Positions 30,052-39,307 of a DNA stretch of 64,000 nucleotides are shown piece by piece. The notes below the pieces were generated by a model. That model saw only the letters and a program-made list of their open reading frames with translations, was not told the origin of the DNA and ran no database searches. This DNA is from Micromonospora musae. GTDB taxonomy: Bacteria > Actinomycetota > Actinomycetes > Mycobacteriales > Micromonosporaceae. The position numbers and the translations under genes are program-made. Each line of letters starts with the position of its first letter. Within the stretch, counting starts at the first letter, position 1. The DNA lies in the NCBI RefSeq assembly GCF_003626635.1, contig NZ_RAZT01000002.1, positions 248,001 through 312,000 of the forward strand. The letters are read 5' to 3'.

Positions 30052-31176
30052 TCAGCGGCGGATGCCCGCCCAGTCGTGGTGCCGGCGGACGGTGGAGAGG
30101 ATGAAGTCGACGACGCGGCGGGACGTGTCGGGGATCCGGTAGTCGGCCGGGCAGGGCACTCCCTGCGCGGCGACCTGGTCCACGGTGACCTGCACCGCCT
30201 CCACGACGCCTTCCGGGTCGAGCCCGGTCATGATGATGCCGCCGGCGTCGAGCGCCTCGGGCCGTTCGATCGACTCCCGCAGGGTGACCGCGGGGAAGCC
30301 GAGGATCGCCGCCTCCTCGCTGATCGTTCCGCTGTCTGAGAGCGTGCAGAAGGCCCGGGTCTGCAGGTGCACGTAGTCGATCAGACCGAACGGCTCGTGG
30401 AAGGCGATGTCCTCCAGCGCGTCGGCGTCGGGCGCCAGCGCCTCCAGCCGCTTGCGCGTACGCGGATGTGTGGAGACCAGCACCGGGTGGCCCCAGCGGT
30501 CGTGGACGGCCCGGAGACAGTCCAGCAGCAGCTGCAGCCGGGCCGGCGAGTCCACGTTCTCCTCGCGGTGCGCGCTGACCATGAAGTAGCGGCCCGGTTC
30601 GAGTTCGAGCTGCCGCAGGATGGTCGAGGCGGCGATCTCCGCCCGGTAGTGCTCCAGCACCTCGCGCATGGGTGAGCCGGTGTGCAGGACCCGCCGCGGG
30701 TGAAGCCCTTCGGCGAGCAGGTTGCGCCGGGCGTGCTCGGTGTAGACAAGGTTGAAGTCGGCGACGTGGTCGACCAGCCGGCGATTGGTCTCCTCCGGCA
30801 CGTTCAGGTCGAAGCAGCGGTTGCCGGCCTCCATGTGGTAGACCGGCACCCGCATCCGCCGGGCCATCAGCGCGGCGATGCAGCTGTTCGTGTCACCGAG
30901 CACCAGCAGCGCGTCCGGCCGGTACTCGGCGATGGCGGCCTCCACCCCGACGAGCACACCGCCCAGCACCCGGCCGAGCGACGACGTGTCGACGCGCAGG
31001 AACCGGTCCGGCGTGCGCAGCCGCAGTTCGGTGAAGAAGACGTCGGAGAGGGTGGTGTCCCAGTTCTGTCCGGTGTGCACCAAAAGGTGGTCGACCGTGT
31101 CGTCGAGCCGGGAGATCACCCGCGACAGTCTGATGATCTCCGGTCGGGTGCCGACCACCGTCATGATCCGGGTCAT
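30052..31176 (-). CDS. fnlC: UDP-GlcNAc 2-epimerase family (FnlC/CapG/WbjD-like)
   Basis: The 374-residue GT-B-fold epimerase has TVVGTRPEIIRLSRV at the N terminus, VLGDTNSCIAA, VYHMEAGNRCFDLNVPEETN, MVSAHREENVDS and TLSDSGTISEEAAILG, the family's substrate and UDP-binding sites. With fnlA- and fnlB-like genes in the same operon the likely step is 2-epimerisation of UDP-N-acetyl-L-pneumosamine to UDP-N-acetyl-L-fucosamine, the last reaction of that pathway. RCFDLNVPEE is more FnlC/CapG-like than WecB-like. The ATG overlaps the glycosyltransferase stop (ATGA) and follows AGAGGGGA. Confidence 0.85.
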   Translation of the reverse strand: MTRIMTVVGTRPEIIRLSRVISRLDDTVDHLLVHTGQNWDTTLSDVFFTELRLRTPDRFLRVDTSSLGRVLGGVLVGVEAAIAEYRPDALLVLGDTNSCIAALMARRMRVPVYHMEAGNRCFDLNVPEETNRRLVDHVADFNLVYTEHARRNLLAEGLHPRRVLHTGSPMREVLEHYRAEIAASTILRQLELEPGRYFMVSAHREENVDSPARLQLLLDCLRAVHDRWGHPVLVSTHPRTRKRLEALAPDADALEDIAFHEPFGLIDYVHLQTRAFCTLSDSGTISEEAAILGFPAVTLRESIERPEALDAGGIIMTGLDPEGVVEAVQVTVDQVAAQGVPCPADYRIPDTSRRVVDFILSTVRRHHDWAGIRR

Positions 31177-32411
31177 GCCCGTCCCCTCTGTGCTGCCGCC
31201 TTGGTCAAAATGTCCTCGAACTGGTCGACGCCCACCCGCAGCGACATCCGCTCCTGATAGACCTGCCGGGCCCGTCGTCCCATCTCCTGGCGTACGGCCG
31301 CGGGCAGGGCGGCTGCCTCGGTGAAACGTTCGGCGAGCGCCCGCCAGTCCTCTGGGGGGCAGGTGAGGCCGACGTCGGTCGACCGGACCAGCGCGGCGGT
31401 GTCGCCGGCCACCGAGGCGATAACCGGGGCGCCGCAGGCGAGCGCGGCCTGCAGCTTCGACGGGACGGCGGCGCGCAGGGCGGGCACGTCGCGCAGGCAG
31501 AGCAGCTGCCACTGCGCGGCCGCGTAGAGGTCGGCCATCTCGTCGGCCGGTCGCCGGCCGACGAAGCGGACGTTCTCGGCGCCGAGCTCGGCCGCGAGCC
31601 GACGGGCGCGGTCCTCGTCCGCCCCGGAGCCGACCAGCACCAGGTCCATCCGGTCCCGTACGGCGGCCGCCGCCCTGATGGCCGTCTCGAGGCCTTGGAG
31701 CAGGCCGAGATTCCCGGCGAACATCACCGTGCAGCGGCCTCGGTGGCCGAGCACCGCGCGGGCCTCGTCGGTGGCCGGGACCGGGCGGAAGAGCACGTCG
31801 TCGGTCCAGTTCCAGACCACCCGGACCTTGGCCGGGTCGGCACCGCGCGCCACCACCCGTTCGGCCATCGTCGGCGAGATCGCCACGATGCTGTCCGCCG
31901 AGCGGTACGTCCGGCGCATCAACCCACCGAGAATCCGCTCCAACGCGCGCCCGCCCCGGCCGGTGGGCGTCATGCCCGACTGCACCACCGACTCGGGCCA
32001 GAGGTCCTGCACGTGCAGCACGACCGGCGTCCGGCGCACGACGCGCGCCAGGGCCGCCGCCGCGATCGAGGTCGGCGGCGGGTGATAGACGTACGTGACG
32101 TCGACGCCGGAGAGCCACCGCACCCCGGCGGCCGCGCTGGTGACGCCGAAGGAGAGGTGACTCAACCCCCTGCGCAGGGCCGACGTGTCGTGACTCGGAT
32201 AGGCGGGCACCCTGCGTACCGCCACCGCCCCGTCGGTCTCGCGGTGCCGCCAGCGTTGCCGCCAACCGGGGAAGACCCGCCCGTACGGGTAGCTCGGGAA
32301 GGTGGTGAGCACCCGCACCTCGTGTCCGCGCTCGGCCAGCCGCTGAGCCAGGTTGCCGGGGATGAAGACCCCCTCGGGCGGATACCACTGGCTGATCAGG
32401 CCGATCCTCAC
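31173..32411 (-). CDS. GT4 glycosyltransferase, WbuB-like (probable L-FucNAc transferase)
   Basis: The 412-residue GT-B enzyme opens with RIGLISQWYPPEGVFIPGNL and has the acceptor-side YVYHPPPTSIAAAAL and LHVQDLWPESV segments. Its C-terminal nucleotide-sugar region contains MFAGNLGLLQGLETAI and ALACGAPVIASVAGDTAALV. The LQDLWPES-type motif and placement inside a fnlA-fnlB-fnlC operon match WbuB, which adds L-FucNAc to the lipid-linked first sugar. The GTG start overlaps the fnlB-like stop (GTGA). Sugar specificity is inferred from context. Confidence 0.82.
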   Translation of the reverse strand: MRIGLISQWYPPEGVFIPGNLAQRLAERGHEVRVLTTFPSYPYGRVFPGWRQRWRHRETDGAVAVRRVPAYPSHDTSALRRGLSHLSFGVTSAAAGVRWLSGVDVTYVYHPPPTSIAAAALARVVRRTPVVLHVQDLWPESVVQSGMTPTGRGGRALERILGGLMRRTYRSADSIVAISPTMAERVVARGADPAKVRVVWNWTDDVLFRPVPATDEARAVLGHRGRCTVMFAGNLGLLQGLETAIRAAAAVRDRMDLVLVGSGADEDRARRLAAELGAENVRFVGRRPADEMADLYAAAQWQLLCLRDVPALRAAVPSKLQAALACGAPVIASVAGDTAALVRSTDVGLTCPPEDWRALAERFTEAAALPAAVRQEMGRRARQVYQERMSLRVGVDQFEDILTKAAAQRGRA

Positions 32412-33535
32412 GCGCCGACCACCACCGGCGCGGTGTGTGCCTCCTCGACCGGCTCGGGCCAGGTGTCCGGTCGATCCGGGTCGAAGAGTTCGTTGGTCCA
32501 GAACTGGGTGAGCAGCTCGTCGGGGCCGGTGTTCACCAGCTTGTGCACCCACATGGTCGGCATGTCGATCAGCACCGGTTCGTCACCACTGACCGGGAAC
32601 CGCAGCACCTCGGTGTCGCCCACGCGCCGCAGGCTGATCTCGGCCGAGCCCCGCAGCACCACGAACCGCTCCACCTTCGCGAGGTGGAAGTGCTCCCCGC
32701 GGGTGACACCGGGGCGGGTGGTGGAGCAGAACGTCTGCCCCGCGCCGCCGTGCACCTTCACGGTCTCCACCAGGGCGCCGCGGGCGTCGGCGCGTCGGGG
32801 CAGCGGAATCGGGTAGTGCGTCGGGAAGCAGTGCGACCGGTAGGTGTTGAACAACCGCACGTCGTGCCGGTCCGACAGACTCGGGACCTCACCGGTGCGG
32901 TAGGTGGTCGCCATCGCCTCGAGCCGGTCGGCCAGGCCCCGGACGCCGGTCCGCAGCGGCGGCAGGTCCGGGTCCCACGATCCGCCGGCCGGCACTCCGG
33001 CCAGCCGGGCCGCCGCGTCGGTGACGTGCACGAGCTCCAGCTCGCGATCGGCGTGCACCTCGGGCCGCCCGCCCTCGGCCAGCACTCGGCAGAACGTCGC
33101 CACCGCCGAGTTGTAGTAGGGGCGGCCGTGCTCGCCGTAGAGGTTCGGCAGGAGGAGGTCGTCGAGGGGGAGGCCGGTGTCGGCGAGGATGCCGGCCGCA
33201 GTGGCCTTCGAGTCGCCGTACGGGGTGCCGTTGCCGGCCTGCACCGAGTTGGCGAAGACCACCGATCCCGGCGGCACGGCCGCGCGGCGCAGTCCTTCGG
33301 CGAGCTGAGCGGCGAGCTGCACGTTGCCGGCCGCCACGTCGGCGGGCTCGCCCCGGTTGACCCCAGCCAGGTGCAGCACCCGGTCGACCCCGGCGACCTT
33401 GGCCGCCACCGTCGCCGGGTCCACGAGGTCCGTCCGGCTGATCACGGTCGGCGCGGGCCAGCCCAGCGCGTGCAGCAGCACTCGTACGTGCCAGCCCAGA
33501 AAACCACCGGCCCCGGTGACGGCCAGCCTCAGCAC
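32408..33535 (-). CDS. fnlB: FnlB/CapF/WbjC-like bifunctional reductase-epimerase with cupin domain
   Basis: The 375-residue protein has an N-terminal SDR domain (VTGAGGFLGWHVRVLLHALG, HLAGVNRG) and, from about residue 250, a cupin domain (GVTRGEHFHLAKVERFVVL, metal His residues). This combination is characteristic of CapF/FnlB, which epimerises and reduces the 4-keto sugar to UDP-N-acetyl-L-talosamine-type intermediates with NADPH and Zn. It follows the fnlA-like gene with a 7-nt overlap, and its stop overlaps the next gene's start. Confidence 0.9.
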   Translation of the reverse strand: MLRLAVTGAGGFLGWHVRVLLHALGWPAPTVISRTDLVDPATVAAKVAGVDRVLHLAGVNRGEPADVAAGNVQLAAQLAEGLRRAAVPPGSVVFANSVQAGNGTPYGDSKATAAGILADTGLPLDDLLLPNLYGEHGRPYYNSAVATFCRVLAEGGRPEVHADRELELVHVTDAAARLAGVPAGGSWDPDLPPLRTGVRGLADRLEAMATTYRTGEVPSLSDRHDVRLFNTYRSHCFPTHYPIPLPRRADARGALVETVKVHGGAGQTFCSTTRPGVTRGEHFHLAKVERFVVLRGSAEISLRRVGDTEVLRFPVSGDEPVLIDMPTMWVHKLVNTGPDELLTQFWTNELFDPDRPDTWPEPVEEAHTAPVVVGA

Positions 33536-34569
33536 GCCAGCACCGGATCCCGCAGCGCCAGCTCAGCCCGCACCTCGGGCAGGGTCTTCAGCAGCTCGAC
33601 GATCTCGGGTACGGCGAGCTGCGGCGCGTTCGACGAGTTGAACTCCTCGGTCGGCCCGTCGCCGAGCTCCCCCTCCGAGACGTAGAGCGCGTAGTTCAGG
33701 TTCCGCGCGTCCAGCGGCACCCGGAGGAACTCGTCGAAGTCCTCGGCATGCAGCAGCTCCTCCCGGCTGGCCAGCGTCTCGTCCAACTTCTCCCCGTGCC
33801 GCACGCCGATCGTGTCGAACTTGGCTGGCACGTCGAAGAGCTGGCAGATCGCCTCGCCGAGGTCGCCGATCGTGCAGGCGACGGCCTTGCGGATGAAGAT
33901 GTCGCCGGGCCGGGCGTGCGCGAAGGCGTGCTCGACCAGCTCCACCGAGTCGGCCAGCGACATCAGGAAGCGAGTCATTCCCGGGTCGGTCACCGTCAGC
34001 GCCCGGCCCGCCTTGATCTGCTCGATGAAGAGCGGGATCACGGATCCACGCGAGTACATGACGTTGCCGTACCGGACGCAGGAGACGGTGGTGGCGCTGT
34101 TCGGGTTGTTCCGCGCGTGTGCCTGGGCGACCTTCTCCATCATCGCCTTGCTCATGCCCATCGCGTTCACCGGGTGGACGGCCTTGTCGGTGCTGAGCAC
34201 CACGACCGAGCCGACGCCGGTGCGCTCGGCCGCCTCAATGACGTTGGCGCTGCCCAGCACGTTGGTCCGGACCGCCTCCAGCGGGAAGAACTCACACGAC
34301 GGCACCTGCTTGAGGGCGGCCGCGTGGAAGACGTAGTCGATGCCCCGGCTGGCTTTGAGCACCGAGTCGTAGTCGCGCACGTCGCCGACGTGGTACCGAA
34401 CCCGGTCGTCGCCGAGCACGCGGCGCATGGCGTCCTGCTTGGCCTCGTCCCGGCTGAACACCCGGACCTCGCCGACTCCCCGTTCGAGGAGACGACGCAC
34501 CATGGTCTGGCCGAAGGAACCGGTGCCGCCGGTGATGAGCACGCGGCGTCCGGTGGTCGAGTAGCTCAC
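33529..34569 (-). CDS. fnlA: UDP-GlcNAc 4,6-dehydratase/5-epimerase (FnlA/CapE/WbjB-like)
   Basis: The 346-residue extended SDR has ITGGTGSFGQTMVRRLLERG, YHVGDVRDYDSVLKASRGID, the AALKQVPSCEFFP segment, LSTDKAVHPVNAMGMSKAMME and a VRYGNVMYSRGSVIPLF motif. It is soluble, unlike the PglF-like protein, and fits CapE/FnlA, which starts UDP-N-acetyl-L-fucosamine synthesis by dehydration and C5 inversion. It heads a four-gene operon, fnlA-fnlB-wbuB-fnlC. The GTG start at 34569 is preceded by CGGAG 6 nt away. Confidence 0.92.
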   Translation of the reverse strand: MSYSTTGRRVLITGGTGSFGQTMVRRLLERGVGEVRVFSRDEAKQDAMRRVLGDDRVRYHVGDVRDYDSVLKASRGIDYVFHAAALKQVPSCEFFPLEAVRTNVLGSANVIEAAERTGVGSVVVLSTDKAVHPVNAMGMSKAMMEKVAQAHARNNPNSATTVSCVRYGNVMYSRGSVIPLFIEQIKAGRALTVTDPGMTRFLMSLADSVELVEHAFAHARPGDIFIRKAVACTIGDLGEAICQLFDVPAKFDTIGVRHGEKLDETLASREELLHAEDFDEFLRVPLDARNLNYALYVSEGELGDGPTEEFNSSNAPQLAVPEIVELLKTLPEVRAELALRDPVLAC

Positions 34570-34895
34570 TGACGCTCCGTTCGTTGATGGCGGCTCGCGT
34601 AGCCGTGCTGGTCACGGCCACGGTCAGAGCACAATTGCCGCAACGAGCGGGAGGCAGCGGGAGAAACGCACAGAACGGGATTAACAGCACGGCCGACGGA
34701 TCCCGGAACGGTCGGGTCGAGGCAACATGCGACGAGATGACGCCGCCGACGCGTCAGCCGTTCGGTGGGCCGATCGCCAGATCTCCGGCCCGCCTCCCGG
34801 TCCGTTGTTAGAAAAGTGGCGACGCATGCCTGCCCGGACGAAGGAGCAGGTGAGCCACCCCGCCGTCAGCGACCTCCCGAGGCAAGGATGACCGC
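34570..34895. other. 326-bp divergent intergenic region
   Basis: This region separates fnlA (-) from the ligase gene (+). Composition is lower in GC in places (for example TTGTTAGAAAAGTGG near 34804). No supported gene, hairpin or RNA was seen. It presumably holds promoters for both sides, but none is clear enough to place. Confidence 0.4.
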
Positions 34896-36467
34896 ATGCC
34901 GGCCAGCCGTTCAAATCCGTTCCTCTTCGCGGCCGGTGTTGTGATCGTCGGCACCGCAGCCGGCTACGCTGGCTCGAAACCAGCACTCGCGGCGGTCATC
35001 GCGCTCGGTGCGCTCATCGCCCTCTCCGCCCGGTCGCTCGACGGGTGGCAGCGCATCTACTCCGTCGCCGTCGTGCTGATGCTCTGCGCCGCGTCCAACG
35101 TCGAGGTCCTCACCCGGTTCAGCTTCCATGCCCGCTACGTAGCCGTCGCGGCGCTCGTCGTTTGGACCTTCGTCACCGGCACACAGGGCCGGCGAAGTCT
35201 CCGCTCGCTCGGTCGGCCCGCCCGGTGGTTGATCGGTGGTCTCTGGGCGGCCGCAGCCCTCGCCGTCTGCAGCACCGCCTGGTCGGTGAACAGGATGGAG
35301 ACCCTTCAGCAGAGCATCGCGCTCGGGCTCCTCGCCGCGCTGGTGCACGCGATGATCACCCGTCGCTGGGCCGACCCACGAGTGATCGGCAAGGATCTCG
35401 GCATCGCGTACGTTCTGCTGGTCCTCTGCTTCACCGCAAGCCTGGCGTACGACGTTCTCGGCGGCGAGAACTCGAGGACCTACGGCGGTCGACTCCAAGG
35501 CATCTTCGCCAACCCGAACACACTCAGCGTCCTATGCGCCATGAGCATCCCCGTCGGGTGGAGCCTCTATCGTCGATCGCAGAGACCTCTCGCCCTAGCC
35601 GGAATCGTGCCGGCCGTCGTTGCGCTGGTGTTGTCGGAGTCCCGTACCGCGCTGCTCGCCGTAGCGATTGGCGGATTCTGGGTACTCGCCCGCAGTGGGC
35701 TCGGTGCGGTGGTGCGCTGCGTCTGCGCCGTCGCGCTGGCGGCGACCGCGCTCCAACTTGTCGGCGGCTTCGGTCTGCTGCGGGGCGCCGAATGGGCGAA
35801 CGGCCTCGCCGATCGGTTCACCGCCCAGGAAGGCGGCGACGTCTCCAACGGCCGCATCTTCGCCTGGCAACTGACGCTCGACTTCTGGGAAGCTCGCCCC
35901 GGCGTGGGCTACGGGTACGCGGCCGGACCCTCGCTCTTCGAGGGCACCCGGCAGTCGGACTTCTTCGACTTCCAGGGGAATTCCGTGCACAACAGCTATC
36001 TCCAGTGGGTCCTGGAACTAGGGCTTGCCGGCGCGGCAGTGCTCCTCCTGCTAGGGCTGGTATGCCTTGTGGTGGTGTTTCGGGGCGCCCTCCACGGTGT
36101 CGGGTCCGGCCTCGTCTGGCTCGTCGTCACGGGTCTGCTGGTACAGCTCACCGAATCCGCCATGTTCGGCACCGGCCAGCCTTATCCGTACCTGTTCTGG
36201 CTCGCGGTGGCGGCCGCCCTCGCCCACACCGGGCACGTCCGTCCCGCTGGGCCCCGTCACCTATGGCGACGGTGTGCCGAGGTGCCGCGTCCGACCGGTC
36301 CACGGGTCGGGGCCGTCCGGAGCGCGACAGCGCCGAACAGCGGTCGCGGGGCGGGGCGGAACCCGGTCACCGTGCACGCGTCAGGGGCCGGGCACGCCGG
36401 GCGACCTGCGTCACGCCCCGGCCGACGAGGTGGTCCGGCATCGCGCGGGAGACCCGCCAACCGATGA
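34896..36467 (+). CDS. O-antigen ligase/polymerase-family membrane protein
   Basis: The 523-residue protein has about eleven hydrophobic helices and the O-antigen ligase (Wzy_C) hallmark: a large extracytoplasmic loop with DVSNGRIFAWQLTLDFWEAR, GVGYGYAAG and VHNSYLQWVLELGLAG. The conserved Arg and His-Asn-Ser residues fit transfer of a polysaccharide from polyprenyl-PP or its polymerisation. The last ~80 residues are Arg/Gly/Pro-rich and cytoplasmic, and the last 100 bp lie opposite the convergent polymerase-like gene. AAGGA upstream supports ATG 34896. Confidence 0.82.
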   Translation: MPASRSNPFLFAAGVVIVGTAAGYAGSKPALAAVIALGALIALSARSLDGWQRIYSVAVVLMLCAASNVEVLTRFSFHARYVAVAALVVWTFVTGTQGRRSLRSLGRPARWLIGGLWAAAALAVCSTAWSVNRMETLQQSIALGLLAALVHAMITRRWADPRVIGKDLGIAYVLLVLCFTASLAYDVLGGENSRTYGGRLQGIFANPNTLSVLCAMSIPVGWSLYRRSQRPLALAGIVPAVVALVLSESRTALLAVAIGGFWVLARSGLGAVVRCVCAVALAATALQLVGGFGLLRGAEWANGLADRFTAQEGGDVSNGRIFAWQLTLDFWEARPGVGYGYAAGPSLFEGTRQSDFFDFQGNSVHNSYLQWVLELGLAGAAVLLLLGLVCLVVVFRGALHGVGSGLVWLVVTGLLVQLTESAMFGTGQPYPYLFWLAVAAALAHTGHVRPAGPRHLWRRCAEVPRPTGPRVGAVRSATAPNSGRGAGRNPVTVHASGAGHAGRPASRPGRRGGPASRGRPANR

Positions 36468-37842
36468 GCAGGATCACCGCAGCCAGTGCGAGCAGGCGCC
36501 CGCCGCCACGGACCACGTAGGTGAAGCTGCCGACCCAGACGAGATCGAACAGTCCGACGGCGGCGATGACCGCGCCGGCATAGACGCCCAGGGCGTACGG
36601 AGTGGTCAGCGGGCTGGATGACGCCCAGACCAGCAGCCGGTCGATGAATCGGACGGCGAGGCCGGTCACCGGGATCATCAGAACGAGCCCGAGCAGACCG
36701 AAGTTGTACAGCCACTCTCCGTGGGAGAGCGCCGCCGCCGAGTGGCCGGTGCCGACGAGCTCGGGCGTGAGGAACGTGACGAGATCCGCGCCGAAGCCGA
36801 CGGGCTTGTCCTCCCAGATCGCCCGGGGGACGAGGCTGACTGCCGTATTGGCGAACGTCTCCCCCCATCCGCGGGGCAGCAACCCCATTCCGTTCAGGTG
36901 CAGCAACTGCGCGAACGAGTGGAGCGGACTGACCGCGGATCCGAAGCCGTCCTCATCGGCGATCACTGGTGAACCCTGGGCATCGGTGGCGCGGAGCCCG
37001 GCGAGGAACAGCAACACCGGCGCCGCACCTGCGAGAACGAGCAGCTTCGTGCGCGGCCGCTCGTCCCGATGGGCCGATATCACCAGGAGCGCGAGGGCCA
37101 ACGTGCCGACGACGATCCGACCGAACCCGTTGAACAGGTAGGTGAAGTAGAGCGAGAAGGCGACCAGGAGGACCAACGCGCAAAGGATCGTGCGGTGTCC
37201 GGCCGGGCCCCGCAGCAGCCCCACGGCGAGGAGCACGACGCCGACGAAGCCGACCGGGTTGGCCATTGTCAGCGAATCCGGTGTGGCCATCGACGCGGCC
37301 ACCGCGAGCAGCAGCAGGAGAGCGCCGCACTTCACCGCCCAGCCGGCCGTTCTACCGTCCGCCTGCCCGGCGTACGACGGCAGCCGGCGTGACACCGTGC
37401 CGCCCCAGAACAACAGCCACGTCGTCACCTGCGTGAAGTAGCAGAGGGCAATGGCGCTGAAGAGTGGAATCCCGGGATCGTTATCCCACGCCTTGACCAC
37501 CTGGTAGAGGCCGCTGAAGCCGACGAACAGCGCGAAGGCGAGGTTGTAGACCCCCACTGCCGTGATCCGGCAACCTCCGTCGCGCCAGAAGACCCACGCG
37601 CCGAAGAGTGTCGCCAACAGGCTCATCCCGAGGCTTCCCTCCCGGCCCCAACCAGTGGGGGTATTCCGTTCGAGGAGCAGGCACGCGACGCCCAGCACCA
37701 GCCACGCCATCCCCGCAAACCAGCGCCAGAAGCCGCTGGTTGCGGGGGGCGCGGTCGCACTGTCGAACGGGTCACGGGCGTGGCGCGGGCCTGCGCCCCG
37801 ATCTCCACCTGCCACAGCGCGCACCCCGGTGCATGAGTTCAT
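36367..37842 (-). CDS. polytopic membrane protein, probable polysaccharide polymerase (Wzy-like)
   Basis: The 491-residue product has about twelve hydrophobic helices and a large extracytoplasmic loop (GFGSAVSPLHSFAQLLHLNG, then LVPRAIWEDKPVGFGADLVT and LSHGEWLYNFGLLGLVLM). The PRxIWxDKP-like segment and late GEWLYNFG motif are seen in oligosaccharide repeat-unit polymerases. It would polymerise repeat units on the outer face of the membrane. ATG 37842 is chosen because TATGCT lies 8 nt upstream; the frame is open to 37914. The assignment rests on topology and context. Confidence 0.65.
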   Translation of the reverse strand: MNSCTGVRAVAGGDRGAGPRHARDPFDSATAPPATSGFWRWFAGMAWLVLGVACLLLERNTPTGWGREGSLGMSLLATLFGAWVFWRDGGCRITAVGVYNLAFALFVGFSGLYQVVKAWDNDPGIPLFSAIALCYFTQVTTWLLFWGGTVSRRLPSYAGQADGRTAGWAVKCGALLLLLAVAASMATPDSLTMANPVGFVGVVLLAVGLLRGPAGHRTILCALVLLVAFSLYFTYLFNGFGRIVVGTLALALLVISAHRDERPRTKLLVLAGAAPVLLFLAGLRATDAQGSPVIADEDGFGSAVSPLHSFAQLLHLNGMGLLPRGWGETFANTAVSLVPRAIWEDKPVGFGADLVTFLTPELVGTGHSAAALSHGEWLYNFGLLGLVLMIPVTGLAVRFIDRLLVWASSSPLTTPYALGVYAGAVIAAVGLFDLVWVGSFTYVVRGGGRLLALAAVILLIGWRVSRAMPDHLVGRGVTQVARRARPLTRAR

Positions 37843-37971
37843 GAGAGCGGAGCATATATCGAGCAGATCATTCCGCCCCATTTTCGATAGATTTCGGGAC
37901 GGCTTTCGCCACATCGTCTCCGACTCCCGCCGCAGACGTCACCCATCCCGACCGCTGTTCGTTAGCCAGGC

Positions 37972-39249
37972 GTGGCGGACACCCTCGGCGTACGGCGCGA
38001 CGGCAGCATCACCGCAGCCGCGAACAGCATTCGTAATCCAACATCTACGGTGGCCGTCCATGAACCGCAATCCGCCAACGAGCCGGCGAGAAGTACTTCG
38101 GCACCACCTTTTCGCGTACTGTTGACGTGCGACTTCTTCGAGCCCGGGTTCCGGGCTGGCGGACCGATCCGATCGGTCGCCCAACTGCTTGACGTCGTGT
38201 CGCCGGCGATCGAAGTGACGATGGTGACCCGTGATCGCGACCTCGGATCATCCGAACCCTATCCTGGGCTTTCAGGCCGCTGGGTACGCCGCGGCCGGAC
38301 CCACATCTGGTACCTCGACCCGCGTCGTCCAGGCCAGTGGTTCGGGCTGCTGAAGGCACTCCGATCAACCAGATTCGACCTTCTGTACGTCAACAGCCTC
38401 TGGGCAAGGTCGTCCATTCTGCCGATCATCGCGGCTCGGGCACGCCTCATCCGAGTCGAGCGGACTCTCATCGCACCGCGCGGCGAACTCGCGACGAGCG
38501 CACTCGGCGTGAAGAACCGGAAAAAGCGCTTGTTCCTGCGCGTCTGGCAACCCTTTCTGAGGCGGCCCGACGTTCTCTGGCACGCCACCAGCCCACACGA
38601 GGCGCAACTGATCAGAAAAGTATTTCCCGGATCTCGCATCGAGACGCGGCGTAACGAGGCCTCGCTTCCGCCGGAGGCGATCACCCCCAGCCAGATCGAC
38701 GGACCGCCGCGCCTCGTCTTCATCGGTCGAATCAGCCCGATCAAGAACCTATCGGCGGTGATCGAGGCCCTTTCGCACACCACTCGAGAGATGGTCTTCG
38801 ACATCTACGGCCCGTTGGAGGACACGGCCTACTGGGTTGAATGCCAGCAGCTCGCCCGACGGTTACCGGCGTCCGTGACGCTCTCCTACCGGGGCGAACT
38901 CGCGCCCCACGAGGTCCGGCCCACCTTTGCGCGCTACGACGCCTTCGTCTTCCCGACCCGTGGTGAGAACTTCGGTCACGTCATCGCGGAGAGCCTCTCC
39001 GCGTCCTGCCCGGTCATCTGTTCGGACCAGACGCCGTGGACCCCCGTCCTCCAGGCGGGTGGCGGGGCCGTCCTCGCGGACGTCACACCAGCCACCCTGT
39101 CGCACCAGATTGACCGGCTCGCGGGTCTCAGCCCAGCGGAACGGCTTGAGGCGCGACGTGCGGCGGGTAGGGCCTACCACTCCTGGCGAGCGGAGAGCGC
39201 CGGGCCGAACATCCTCGACCGGATCAGGTTGGCCGCCGACCCAAATTGA
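37972..39249 (+). CDS. GT4-family glycosyltransferase
   Basis: The 425-residue GT-B enzyme begins its fold at VLLTCDFFEPGFRAGGPIRS near residue 50. It has VNSLWARSSILPIIAA, RTLIAPRGELATSALGVK, then the C-terminal nucleotide-sugar domain (LVFIGRISPIKNLSAVIEAL, FPTRGENFGHVIAESLSASC with the EX7E-type Glu residues). It probably adds an internal sugar to the lipid-linked repeat unit at the cytoplasmic face. About 45 residues before the fold lack homology features, so the true start may be GTG 38050 rather than GTG 37972. GC is lower than in flanking genes. Confidence 0.85.
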   Translation: MADTLGVRRDGSITAAANSIRNPTSTVAVHEPQSANEPARSTSAPPFRVLLTCDFFEPGFRAGGPIRSVAQLLDVVSPAIEVTMVTRDRDLGSSEPYPGLSGRWVRRGRTHIWYLDPRRPGQWFGLLKALRSTRFDLLYVNSLWARSSILPIIAARARLIRVERTLIAPRGELATSALGVKNRKKRLFLRVWQPFLRRPDVLWHATSPHEAQLIRKVFPGSRIETRRNEASLPPEAITPSQIDGPPRLVFIGRISPIKNLSAVIEALSHTTREMVFDIYGPLEDTAYWVECQQLARRLPASVTLSYRGELAPHEVRPTFARYDAFVFPTRGENFGHVIAESLSASCPVICSDQTPWTPVLQAGGGAVLADVTPATLSHQIDRLAGLSPAERLEARRAAGRAYHSWRAESAGPNILDRIRLAADPN

Positions 39250-39307
39250 CCGGTACCGGTCGGCGGGCGGGCGGCTGTCAGTGCCGTGCCGCGTGAAAGG
39301 ATCATGA

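Noticed and set aside
30052..32388. 778-codon fusion of fnlC with upstream sequence
   Set aside because: Upstream of ATG 31176 the frame is out of phase with the real glycosyltransferase and lacks motifs.
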